In this document: positions 34,168-41,984 of the stretch, one piece after another | Numbering within the stretch: position 1 is the stretch's first letter | How the letters are laid out: the number at the start of each line of letters is the position of its first letter | Assembly (NCBI GenBank): GCA_009777995.1 | Contig: WRKT01000004.1 | Location: 87,898 to 151,897, forward strand | Direction: 5' to 3' | Length of the DNA: 64,000 nt | Source: Treponema sp. | Lineage (GTDB): Bacteria > Spirochaetota > Spirochaetia > Treponematales > Breznakiellaceae | Position numbers and translations under genes: made by a program | The notes under the pieces: model-generated | Told to the model about the DNA's origin: nothing | Seen by the model: the letters and a program-made list of their open reading frames with translations, nothing else | Database searches by the model: none

Positions 34168-34959
34168 CTATAAAAACTTTTTAATTCTATTTGCAGCATC
34201 TTGCGGTACAATTGGTTTTACGATGAAATCTGCTGCACCCGCCTGCATACATTTTTGAACATATTCCTTTGTAGACTTTCCTGTAATAAAAATAATTGGA
34301 GCATCGTGCCCCTGTGCCCTAATCTCCTGCGCAAGCTTAATCCCGTCCATGCCCGGCATTTCAATATCAAGAACAAACAGTTCGGGCCTTATCTTACTTA
34401 AAACTCCAAGGGCCCCCAAACCGGAAGTGACTGCGATAATCTTGCAGGGAACTTCCTTTAGAGCTGCTTTGAATGTGTCAAGGCAATAGGTATCGTCATC
34501 AACTGCAAGTATGCTCTTAATCTCACTGCTCTCGGGGTTTACTTCATTCGTTTTACCTGCCGATTGCCCTGAGTTTTTTTCATCTTCTTCGGCCTTGAAA
34601 AATGCAAGTTGTATATCAATGGAAAGAGAAGTCAGGGTCGAAAGAAAATAAGAGACATAGGCTTCGATTTTTTCAGGCCTTTCCTCATCAAAGCTGTTAA
34701 TATGCTTCCAGCAATCGTTTGCGAGCTCTTCTGCATGAATTCCTGCAAGCATGTCCCGCAGACTAGTAAGGTGAATAATGACTGTTTTGATGTCACGTTT
34801 TTCCATTGCGGCCTTAACTTCGCCTTCCTCAGAGGGGAATTTTTCAGTAAAGGTATGCAATGATTCAGCGTAAAGCTCAAGTTGGCTCTTTGTCATCATC
34901 TGAAGACGCTTTGTTATATTAAGTTCAGGAATGGTGTGGAGATATTCTCTTATATTCAT
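34168..34959 (-). CDS. Response regulator with degenerate HPt-like N-terminal domain
   Basis: 263 aa. Residues 1-125 are helical and include TSLRDMLAGIHAEELA, which follows the HPt motif HxLKxxxxxIGAxxL, but with Thr where the phospho-histidine should be. A linker of about 25 residues follows, then a receiver (150-263) with VDDD, the acceptor Asp in FVLDIEMPGMDG, the FITGKS switch and IVKP. GGAGG precedes the start. It sits just upstream of the hybrid kinase, its probable phosphate donor. The inert HPt may serve for docking rather than transfer. Confidence 0.88.
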   Translation of the reverse strand: MNIREYLHTIPELNITKRLQMMTKSQLELYAESLHTFTEKFPSEEGEVKAAMEKRDIKTVIIHLTSLRDMLAGIHAEELANDCWKHINSFDEERPEKIEAYVSYFLSTLTSLSIDIQLAFFKAEEDEKNSGQSAGKTNEVNPESSEIKSILAVDDDTYCLDTFKAALKEVPCKIIAVTSGLGALGVLSKIRPELFVLDIEMPGMDGIKLAQEIRAQGHDAPIIFITGKSTKEYVQKCMQAGAADFIVKPIVPQDAANRIKKFL

Positions 34960-35032
34960 TTTACAACCTCCATTTAATTATACAGGAACTTTAGATATAC
35001 CACAAACAGAGGTCTTATGCTATATTCCTCCC

Positions 35033-35632
35033 ATGGATCATACAACCGATACTATCACTCTTTTAAAAAAATCAGGGGCCCTTCTCGAGGGCCATTTTCT
35101 CCTCTCTTCGGGGAGGCACGGAGACCAATATTTCCAGTGCGCCCTGCTCCTGTCAAGGCCCGAAAGGGCGGCGGCCGCCCTTTCGGGCCTTATTGCGCAG
35201 CTTAAAGCGGACATGAGTGCGGGGAAGATTAGGATAGATGCTGTTGTCGGGCCTGCTATCGGGGGCATTATCGTGGCTTATGAGCTGGGCCGGCAGTTGG
35301 GATTACCTGCATTATTCACTGAAAGGGACGATTCCGGGGTTATGACTCTGCGCAGGGGTTTTGAGATAAAACAGGATATGAGTATACTCGTGGCAGAGGA
35401 CGTTGTTACCACGGCAAAGTCATCGGGGGAATGTATAAAGGCCCTTGAAGAAGCAGGGGCGAAGATCGCAGGCCTTGCCTGTATTGTAGACCGCAGGGCC
35501 CCCGGCCTTGAAATTGACCTCCCCTTCTACCCTGCATGCCGCCTTGAAGCAAAGACTTGGGCGCCGGATGACTGCGAACTGTGCAGAGAGGGCCTTCCCT
35601 TGGTTAAGCCCGGCTCAAGAAAGATAAAATGA
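35033..35632 (+). CDS. pyrE: Orotate phosphoribosyltransferase
   Basis: 199 aa from ATG 35033. It joins orotate to PRPP giving OMP. Seen are LLSSGRHGDQYFQCALLL, VVGPAIGGIIVAYELGRQLG, the TERDDSGVMTLRRGF loop, and the PRPP-binding signature ILVAEDVVTTAKSSGE. It is divergent from the response regulator and overlaps the following pseudouridine synthase by 4 bases. Other pyrimidine genes are elsewhere in the window, so there is no single pyr operon. Confidence 0.95.
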   Translation: MDHTTDTITLLKKSGALLEGHFLLSSGRHGDQYFQCALLLSRPERAAAALSGLIAQLKADMSAGKIRIDAVVGPAIGGIIVAYELGRQLGLPALFTERDDSGVMTLRRGFEIKQDMSILVAEDVVTTAKSSGECIKALEEAGAKIAGLACIVDRRAPGLEIDLPFYPACRLEAKTWAPDDCELCREGLPLVKPGSRKIK

Positions 35633-36408
35633 AAAGACCCCTTTTTACTCTAATCCATGAAGATGAGAATATCGCTGTCTTTAATAAGAGTTCAGGTATT
35701 TCTGTAAGCCCTGATCGCTGGGATCCTTCTATTGAGAGGCTGGACAGGCTTGCAGCCGAGTTTATCAAAATCCCAAAACTCTATACGGTTCATCGTATAG
35801 ACAAGGAAACATCGGGGCTGGTTATCTTTGCAAAAAATGATTGGACCCATAAGGCCCTTTCATCGGCCTTTGAGAAGAGGAAGGTAAAGAAGCGATATAT
35901 CGCTGCGGTAAACGGGAGGCCGAGCCAAAAGGAAATCGTCTGCGATCTTCCCCTAGTTCCCAACGGAAATAAGAAGCACATGACCATAATCGATAAATTC
36001 CGAGGCAAGGAATCCATTACGACATTTCGCCTTCTTGGGAGTGCAGGGAATTATAGCATCCTTGAGGCCATGCCCGAGACAGGCAGGACCCACCAGATAA
36101 GGGTGCATCTTGCAAGCCTTGGTCACACTGTAGTGGGCGATGATCTTTACGGGAACGGAAGGCCGGTAAAGCTCTCAGCTTTTAAGAAGGGCTGGCAGGG
36201 AAATCCCAAGGAAGAAAGGCCCTTAATTTCCAGACTTGGCCTTCATGCCTACGAGCTTTTTCTGCCCGGCTACCCCGAGGGCCGCCCGCAAGGCCGCTCG
36301 CAGAGCTTGGAAGGTCCCACGGGGTTAAGCCTAAAGGCCCCGATCCCTAAAGACATGTCTGCTCTAATAAAACAGATGGAGAAGGTCTCGGGGAATACAA
36401 TACTTTAG
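35629..36408 (+). CDS. RluA-family 23S rRNA/tRNA pseudouridine synthase
   Basis: 259 aa. The catalytic aspartate is in YTVHRIDKETSGLVIFAK, followed by KRKVKKRYIAAVNG and the ETGRTHQIRVHLASLGH motif with the VVGDDLYGN loop. It has no S4 domain. The exact target base (RluA, RluC or RluD type, or a spirochaete subtype) cannot be told. It is coupled to pyrE by a 4-base overlap, and its end overlaps the convergent hemerythrin gene by 4 bases. Confidence 0.92.
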   Translation: MKRPLFTLIHEDENIAVFNKSSGISVSPDRWDPSIERLDRLAAEFIKIPKLYTVHRIDKETSGLVIFAKNDWTHKALSSAFEKRKVKKRYIAAVNGRPSQKEIVCDLPLVPNGNKKHMTIIDKFRGKESITTFRLLGSAGNYSILEAMPETGRTHQIRVHLASLGHTVVGDDLYGNGRPVKLSAFKKGWQGNPKEERPLISRLGLHAYELFLPGYPEGRPQGRSQSLEGPTGLSLKAPIPKDMSALIKQMEKVSGNTIL

Positions 36409-36863
36409 GCAGGCCTTGTAAACAATAATTGCAGTCTTTCAGTGTCTTCCAGATGCAAAATATGCTCTGCAAGGGACTTATCACATACTGCAATATGGGA
36501 AAGTATCCAATCTTTTAAAAACTGAACAAATCGATTTGGAACAAGGCTTTTATGCTCGGCAAATCTTTGGGTCTGACGCAGGATTTCCTTAATGAACAGT
36601 TCATGCTCCTTTCTATGGGCATAATAGTTCGGATACATAAGAAAACGCATCATATGTTCCTCTGTTGTAAAGTGGTAATGTACATAGTTTACCGCCTCCC
36701 TTGCTACTTCTACGAAGCAGCGCATTGCAGTTTCCTTGTCCTGGAGACATGCCAGATGCAGGGTATTGGTCAGGTGGACCAATTTTTCATGCTGGTCATC
36801 GATAAGTTGAACACCATGGGTAAGACGGGCATTCCATTCAATAAAAACGTGGGTTCTTGTCAT
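36405..36863 (-). CDS. Bacteriohemerythrin (second copy)
   Basis: 152 aa. The ligands are present: IDDQH, YHFTTEEHMM, HRKEH and SHIAVCDKS (His and Asp). It is the same length class as the copy at 14243-14731 but lacks the lysine-rich tail. It is a single-domain O2-binding protein. It starts 150 bases downstream of the terminator for the DUF4398-like lipoprotein, so it probably has its own promoter in 36864-36970. Confidence 0.92.
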   Translation of the reverse strand: MTRTHVFIEWNARLTHGVQLIDDQHEKLVHLTNTLHLACLQDKETAMRCFVEVAREAVNYVHYHFTTEEHMMRFLMYPNYYAHRKEHELFIKEILRQTQRFAEHKSLVPNRFVQFLKDWILSHIAVCDKSLAEHILHLEDTERLQLLFTRPA

Positions 36864-36972
36864 GATATGCTCCTAATTTTTAGATACAAAAACTTTATAT
36901 CTTTTTACCCGGGTAATCAAATTTTAAAAGGGGTTAGTTAATAGAAAACACATCTGTTTCAAAAAATAATAC

Positions 36973-36997
36973 AAAAAAAAGCCCCGACATGCGGGGC
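36973..36997 (-). terminator. Intrinsic terminator of the DUF4398-like lipoprotein gene
   Basis: Stem GCCCCG (36981-36986) with CGGGGC (36992-36997), loop ACATG, followed on the minus strand by eight T residues (36980-36973). It lies about 20 bases past the stop codon of the gene ending at 37019. Confidence 0.85.
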
Positions 36998-37018
36998 TTT
37001 CACTTTAGGAGGGGAAGT

Positions 37019-37597
37019 TTACTTTCTTCCTGCCGCCCTCATTGCTTCCGAGATTCTTCCGTTAATATCGGCGAGCATTGAGCGTATGATCTGGCCCCTG
37101 GAAATAACATCCCTGAAGTTATTTGCCGCAAAGCTCTGTTGTACATCGCCGTAGGCACCGCGCGCAACATCCATTTCCCTTGTAAGGGCGTTAAAATCGA
37201 GGCGAATGCCCGGAACTGTCCTTGCCCCGTTAATTGCACGGGTGGTATCATCGAGGGCCTGTCCAAGACTGCGGACCATAGCCTCTGCCTCATCCCTTGC
37301 CCTTGCAGAGCCTGCCCTTCCGTCGGCAATGGCCCTTTCTGCCAGGCTGATGGTTTCAGCCGCTAAGCTTCTTGCGGTGTCATAGCGTCTTGCATTGGAT
37401 TCGGCCTGCATTCTGGCAAGGGCGTCTCTGGCAAGAACCAGGGTATTATTCGCGTATGCAACCACATTAGGGTCATTTTCAGCTCGCATAACGGCTTCAT
37501 GAGCGCTATTCATATCATCAATCGGCGGCGTGGCACAGGCCGCCAAAATTCCTCCCAAAATTAGAACCAGCGGAATAATTATGTATATCTTTTTCAT
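37019..37597 (-). CDS. DUF4398-like lipoprotein
   Basis: 192 aa. The signal peptide IYIIIPLVLILGGILAAC ends in a good lipobox (LAAC), so it is lipidated. The mature part is almost all helix with Ala/Arg/Asp heptads (RAENDPNVVAYANNTLVLAR, then ARRYDTARSLAAETISLAER), the pattern of the DUF4398 periplasmic coiled-coil lipoproteins. These are thought to be envelope-associated, but function is unknown. It is monocistronic, with a clear terminator, and is divergent from the CHASE2-like gene 61 bases away. Confidence 0.85.
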   Translation of the reverse strand: MKKIYIIIPLVLILGGILAACATPPIDDMNSAHEAVMRAENDPNVVAYANNTLVLARDALARMQAESNARRYDTARSLAAETISLAERAIADGRAGSARARDEAEAMVRSLGQALDDTTRAINGARTVPGIRLDFNALTREMDVARGAYGDVQQSFAANNFRDVISRGQIIRSMLADINGRISEAMRAAGRK

Positions 37598-37658
37598 TCG
37601 AACTCCTCGCTATACATTATAATACACAGTTGCCGAAAAATAAAGGAATAGCAAGAAT

Positions 37659-39842
37659 ATGATCGCAAAATTTGCAAAAAAAACATTTTTTTTACGTTTT
37701 TTCATTTCTTTTTTATCCTCCGCAATGGCTGCAGCCCTGCTTTCCATAGTGTTTAGCGGTCCTGTCCTCGGTTCACTCTACGATTTCCTTATGAGATTAA
37801 GGCCCTCTCCCCCTATTTCAGGTGAGATCCTGATTATAGACAGCACAGGCACATCAATTCCGGGGCATACACAGGCTGATAATATTCTTGAACCGCTCCT
37901 GCTATCATCTGTTCTATATACATTGACTGAACTCGGCGCTCAAACACTGATAATCCAGGTTCCGATACTCGGGCTTTCCGTAGGAGGAAGCATAGGAGAA
38001 GATGAGATTCTGCATCGGTTTAACCGGGAATTTTCGATTTTAACAGGAAATATAAGAAATTTATTTGACGGGATCAGAATGGGGTTGATAGCGCCTGCAG
38101 ATTCGGAGCGCTATGTCAGAGAGCTGGTTGAGCTCTCTGAATTAAGCATGGACAGGCTAGTTTCTACATTAGTATACCGCGATCTCGAAGGCATTCTAGC
38201 GATGGAGGATGCGGCAGCCCTCTTCGGGCAGGCAAGGAGGCCGGGGGATTTGCTTGTCGAATTGATCGGAACAGTCGAAGGCGGCAGGCCGGGGACACTT
38301 GCTGTAAGCGATGAATACTCAAGGGCGATTCCGGACAGAGACGGGGTAATAAGACGGGTTGCGCCCGTGCTCTCGAGCGATGAGCACAGGTTTGAGCATA
38401 TAGTCTACAGTGCCTTGAAAGCGAGGCTCGATGACTTCGAGTATATTATTCCGAGGGACAGGCAGGGCAGTATACTCTTTGAGCTTCCGGGAAGAGATAG
38501 AGATTTTACAAGGATGGGCATTGGGGAATTCCTTGCCTATGATGAGGCAGACCGAAACTTAAGGAGACTCCTCCTTGAAGCGGAAGCTCTGGGCATGTTT
38601 GACAATGTATACGGGGAAAATCGCCCCGGGATTCTCCATGATTTCGCAATTGAGCTAAGGGATGAGCCTCTTTCTTCTTTCCAAGGGGGCATTGAAGAAA
38701 AAAGGGCCTTGTGGATTGAAATAAGAAACAGGTATTTTGAGAGTCTTGAAGAATTTCTTTATGATCGAGATAACCGATATAACCCGGATGACCCGGGCCA
38801 TGAAATCGAAGAAGACGATTTATTTATCGCAATTAAGGCGGGATATGAAGAGCTTTTGGGACTAAGAAATGCTCTTTCTTCCGTTTTACTTGCTTCTTTT
38901 TGCATACTTGGAAGCGGCATTGATGTTGAAGCTTCTGCCCTGCTTGCAAACAGTTTAATTTTTAGCAGGGCAATAAATCCGGGAAATACAGGTATATTAA
39001 TGATAGTTTCACTTATTTCTGCCTTCATCATCTCTTATGCAGTAAAAAACAAGGGCCTAATAAGCACGGTTTTTCTAGGCGCCTTTCTTTGTATAATTTT
39101 TTGCATAACTCTTTGCATCAGCTTTATCTTTACCGGTTTCTGGCTGGACCCGGGAATTCCTGCTGCTGCGGGCGGAGTTGGTGTAATTGTTTCTTTTGCA
39201 TGGGCACTTGCAGCGAGGGGCCGCTATCGCAGGAATTTCTACCAGAGCTTTGGGCCTTCTGTATCAAGGGCAAATCTAAGGAACATCATTCGCAGGGGCA
39301 GGCCCCTGCCCTCAGATGCCATAACTGCCAAGGCGGTGATGATAGCAGTTAAGCAATCACCAATGCCTGCATCAAAAAACCTGACAAATCCGACAATATC
39401 ACTGTTTGAGTTTCAGAAAAAGGTATCGGAAATATTCAAAAGGGCAGGCGGAACCATTGTCGGTGCAGACGGGGACATAGTTCTTGCCTGTTTCGGTTCA
39501 CCCCTTGTGCAGGAAAAACTTGACATAACAGGCTTTACAAGGAAGGCTGCAGGTCTTGTGTCGGAAATTATAAGGCATAAGGAATGTGCATTCTGGAATT
39601 TCGGAATTGATACGGGGAGCTGCGTTTTTACCTGGTCTGCCCTCTCGGGTTATTTTGCAATTGGCTCGGCGGTCCAAAGGGCAAAGCTTCTCTCCCGCCT
39701 TGCAGACCGTTATAAGACCAGGATACTCCTCTCTGCAGCAATCGATGAAGCCCTGCCCCTGGACATTGAAACAAAAAAGGTTGACATTCTTAAGAGCAGG
39801 GACGGGGCAAAGGAAGAAATAATCTATAGTCTGTCCGGTTAA
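37659..39842 (+). CDS. CHASE2-like membrane protein with degenerate cyclase domain
   Basis: 727 aa. One membrane helix at about 10-35, a long extracytoplasmic CHASE2-like domain (SLYDFLMRLRPSPPISGEIL, GAQTLIIQVP, RDGVIRRVAPV), then three closely spaced membrane helices (about 445-520). The C-terminal 200 residues follow class III nucleotide cyclase order: GTIVGADGDIVLACFGSP in place of the usual K-x-x-GD-x-x-x-AxFG, and GYFAIGSAVQRAKLLSRLA in place of AIGDxVNxAARL. The first metal-binding aspartate region and the ribose/adenine residues are changed, so it is probably inactive and works as a sensor or scaffold. Confidence 0.82.
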   Translation: MIAKFAKKTFFLRFFISFLSSAMAAALLSIVFSGPVLGSLYDFLMRLRPSPPISGEILIIDSTGTSIPGHTQADNILEPLLLSSVLYTLTELGAQTLIIQVPILGLSVGGSIGEDEILHRFNREFSILTGNIRNLFDGIRMGLIAPADSERYVRELVELSELSMDRLVSTLVYRDLEGILAMEDAAALFGQARRPGDLLVELIGTVEGGRPGTLAVSDEYSRAIPDRDGVIRRVAPVLSSDEHRFEHIVYSALKARLDDFEYIIPRDRQGSILFELPGRDRDFTRMGIGEFLAYDEADRNLRRLLLEAEALGMFDNVYGENRPGILHDFAIELRDEPLSSFQGGIEEKRALWIEIRNRYFESLEEFLYDRDNRYNPDDPGHEIEEDDLFIAIKAGYEELLGLRNALSSVLLASFCILGSGIDVEASALLANSLIFSRAINPGNTGILMIVSLISAFIISYAVKNKGLISTVFLGAFLCIIFCITLCISFIFTGFWLDPGIPAAAGGVGVIVSFAWALAARGRYRRNFYQSFGPSVSRANLRNIIRRGRPLPSDAITAKAVMIAVKQSPMPASKNLTNPTISLFEFQKKVSEIFKRAGGTIVGADGDIVLACFGSPLVQEKLDITGFTRKAAGLVSEIIRHKECAFWNFGIDTGSCVFTWSALSGYFAIGSAVQRAKLLSRLADRYKTRILLSAAIDEALPLDIETKKVDILKSRDGAKEEIIYSLSG

Positions 39843-39914
39843 TGGACGATACCGGATTTGAACCAGTGACTTCTACCGTGTGAAGGTAGCACTCTCCCGC
39901 TGAGTTAATCGTCC
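39843..39914 (-). tRNA. tRNA-Val (anticodon CAC)
   Basis: The minus strand gives acceptor GGACGAT/ATCGTCC, anticodon stem CTACC/GGTAG with loop TTCACAC (anticodon CAC, codon GUG), and T arm with GTTCAAATC. The discriminator is A. CCA is not encoded. Its 3' end touches the stop codon of the convergent CHASE2-like gene. It starts 11 bases after the SpoU methyltransferase gene on the same strand. Confidence 0.93.
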
Positions 39915-39925
39915 TACAATCGAAA

Positions 39926-40702
39926 TTATAGCTCGAAAATCCGATGCATGAAAAGGGTGGCAGCCTGTGCCACATTTAGACTTTCCATTAGGCCTGTCCC
40001 GGGAATGCGGAGAAGAACTTGGCATCCTGTTTTTATCTCTTCGGGGAGGCCTGTTTCCTCGTTTCCAAGGACGAGGACTATTCCGGGTCTCCCTCCGCCG
40101 GTTACTTTCTGCCTCTCCTGTAAGATTTTCGGGAGGTCTCCTACCTTACGGCGGGCCCTTATGTCAGTGCCGAGGGTGAGGAGTTTACGGCCTGCATCGC
40201 GAAGGAAGGCTTCAATGTTGCGAACGCTTCTTATTTGTACATGCTCCATTCCGCCCTCTGCAATGCGATAGGCGCTTGTTGTCAGCCTTGCCTCTGTATC
40301 TATTTCAGACAGGATTATATACCTTACGTCAAAGAAGGCGGCAGAGCGTATGATGGCTCCAAGGTTATGATCGTTTCCGATGGAATGAAGCAATAGGCCT
40401 GCACTTGCATCATTTGACCAATCTTCAAGGTCTTCTGTATTAAGTGGTTCGATCTTCGGTAAAATGATCATCGCAACAACACCCTGATGATGGGAAGTCT
40501 TACATATCCTCTCCAGCTCTTCATCTTCGCAAATTTTATAAGGCCTTTTTCTCTCTGCAAGGGCTTTACAGGTTTTCGTAAAAAATTGCATCCTGTCTTC
40601 CCTTAGGAAGAAGCGGTTAATTTGATCGGGGTTATGTTCTGCAAGAGCCATAACGGCATTAAAGCCGCAGATTGCAAGTTCGTCGGTTAACTTATTAAGC
40701 AT
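39926..40702 (-). CDS. SpoU/TrmH family RNA 2'-O-methyltransferase
   Basis: 258 aa. The N-terminal 90 residues are a substrate-binding-like domain. The C-terminal SPOUT domain has all three motifs: IGNDHNLGAIIRSAAFFDV, LVLGNEETGLP and IPGTGLMESLNVAQAATLF. It transfers methyl from SAM to a ribose 2'-OH of rRNA or tRNA; the target cannot be named. It is immediately followed by tRNA-Val on the same strand, so the tRNA may be co-transcribed and processed out. Confidence 0.93.
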   Translation of the reverse strand: MLNKLTDELAICGFNAVMALAEHNPDQINRFFLREDRMQFFTKTCKALAERKRPYKICEDEELERICKTSHHQGVVAMIILPKIEPLNTEDLEDWSNDASAGLLLHSIGNDHNLGAIIRSAAFFDVRYIILSEIDTEARLTTSAYRIAEGGMEHVQIRSVRNIEAFLRDAGRKLLTLGTDIRARRKVGDLPKILQERQKVTGGGRPGIVLVLGNEETGLPEEIKTGCQVLLRIPGTGLMESLNVAQAATLFMHRIFEL

Positions 40703-40748
40703 TAAGGTGATTATATCGAATTATGTACAATCAATCCATAAACCGGTA

Positions 40749-41984
40749 ATGTACCTTATGGAAGGGAAAATTAAGACAAAGAAGCTTTGCTATGATCATT
40801 CGACAGATACTCCATTTAATGCCGAGATTCTGGAGCTTAGAGAATATAAGTCAAAAAATGAGGATGCAATAGCAGTTTTGCTTGATAAATCGATTTTCTA
40901 CCCCGAAGGCGGAGGGCAATTAAGCGATCTTGGAAGTATAAACGGTGTACGGCTCTTGAATGTGATTGAACATGATGATGAAATGCTTCATTTGATTTCT
41001 ACCGAAGACTCGGGGAGCCTTAAGCCGGGTTCGGCCGAGCTCCTCCTTGATTCAAGGCGCCGCAGGGATCATTCGCAGCTTCATACAGGGCAGCATATAC
41101 TTTCGGGCACCCTCTTTCGCATGACAGGTGCAAGGACGGTCTCGATGCACATGGGTGAAGAAACCTGTACGATTGACGTGGATGCCAAAGAATTAAGTAT
41201 TGAAACCCTGAATTCAGTTGAAGATGCTATTGCAGATATTATCGAAGAAAATCGCCGGGTAACCCTGCACCTCTGCCCGCCGGAAGACATTACTACCTTT
41301 CCTCTTCGTAGGGTTCCCCCCATAGGAGAAGAAGTGATAAGGGTACTCGAGATCGAAGACTGTGATATTATTGCCTGCTGCGGAACCCATGTGAAATCCA
41401 CGGCAGAGGTTGGAATGCTCCGCATTCTTGGAGCAGAAAAGTATAAGGGGATGACAAGAATCACCTTTATTGCAGGAAGACGGGTATTGCTTGACTCAAG
41501 GAAGTTGAGGGAAAATGCGGGCATTATTTCGAGGGCATTGAGCATTCCTGTGATGGAAATTGGGAAGGGGGTTCTTGAGCTTATAGAGAAAATGAATAGG
41601 GGAGAAAAACGGCTCAAGGCTTATGAAGAGAGGGAAACTGCGGAGAAGGCAGAGGCCCTTATCGTAAAAGCTAATGCGGCAATTGCAGGGGATTCAAAGA
41701 GGCCTGCTATCATCATTGAATATTATCCGGTTGAAGACAGTAATACCATATTAAACATCGGGAAAATTGCCCAAAAGAAAACAATGGCAACCCTAATTTT
41801 AATTTCCGAAACAGAATTAAAATTTGCCGGTTTCGCTTCAGAGAAGGATTTTGACTTGCGTGAATTCTTAAAAGAAGCCTTTGAAAAACACAGGGGCAAG
41901 GGCGGAGGAAGCCCTAGTTTCTTCCAGGGGAGCTTTGATTCAAGAGGGGCCCTTGATGAGTTCACAAGGGCCCTGGTTAATTAG
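40749..41984 (+). CDS. AlaX-type alanyl-tRNA editing protein with DHHA1 domain
   Basis: About 411 aa. It is homologous to the editing and C-Ala part of AlaRS without the catalytic core. YPEGGGQLSDLG and the zinc ligands HSQLHTGQH and CCGTH are intact, followed by a coiled coil (about 250-310) and a DHHA1 domain closing with GRGG-like HRGKGGGSPSFFQG. Such long AlaX proteins deacylate Ser- or Gly-tRNA-Ala in trans. Start choice is uncertain: ATG 40749, ATG 40758 and GTG 40707 are all open, and none has a clear ribosome site. Confidence 0.9.
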   Translation: MYLMEGKIKTKKLCYDHSTDTPFNAEILELREYKSKNEDAIAVLLDKSIFYPEGGGQLSDLGSINGVRLLNVIEHDDEMLHLISTEDSGSLKPGSAELLLDSRRRRDHSQLHTGQHILSGTLFRMTGARTVSMHMGEETCTIDVDAKELSIETLNSVEDAIADIIEENRRVTLHLCPPEDITTFPLRRVPPIGEEVIRVLEIEDCDIIACCGTHVKSTAEVGMLRILGAEKYKGMTRITFIAGRRVLLDSRKLRENAGIISRALSIPVMEIGKGVLELIEKMNRGEKRLKAYEERETAEKAEALIVKANAAIAGDSKRPAIIIEYYPVEDSNTILNIGKIAQKKTMATLILISETELKFAGFASEKDFDLREFLKEAFEKHRGKGGGSPSFFQGSFDSRGALDEFTRALVN

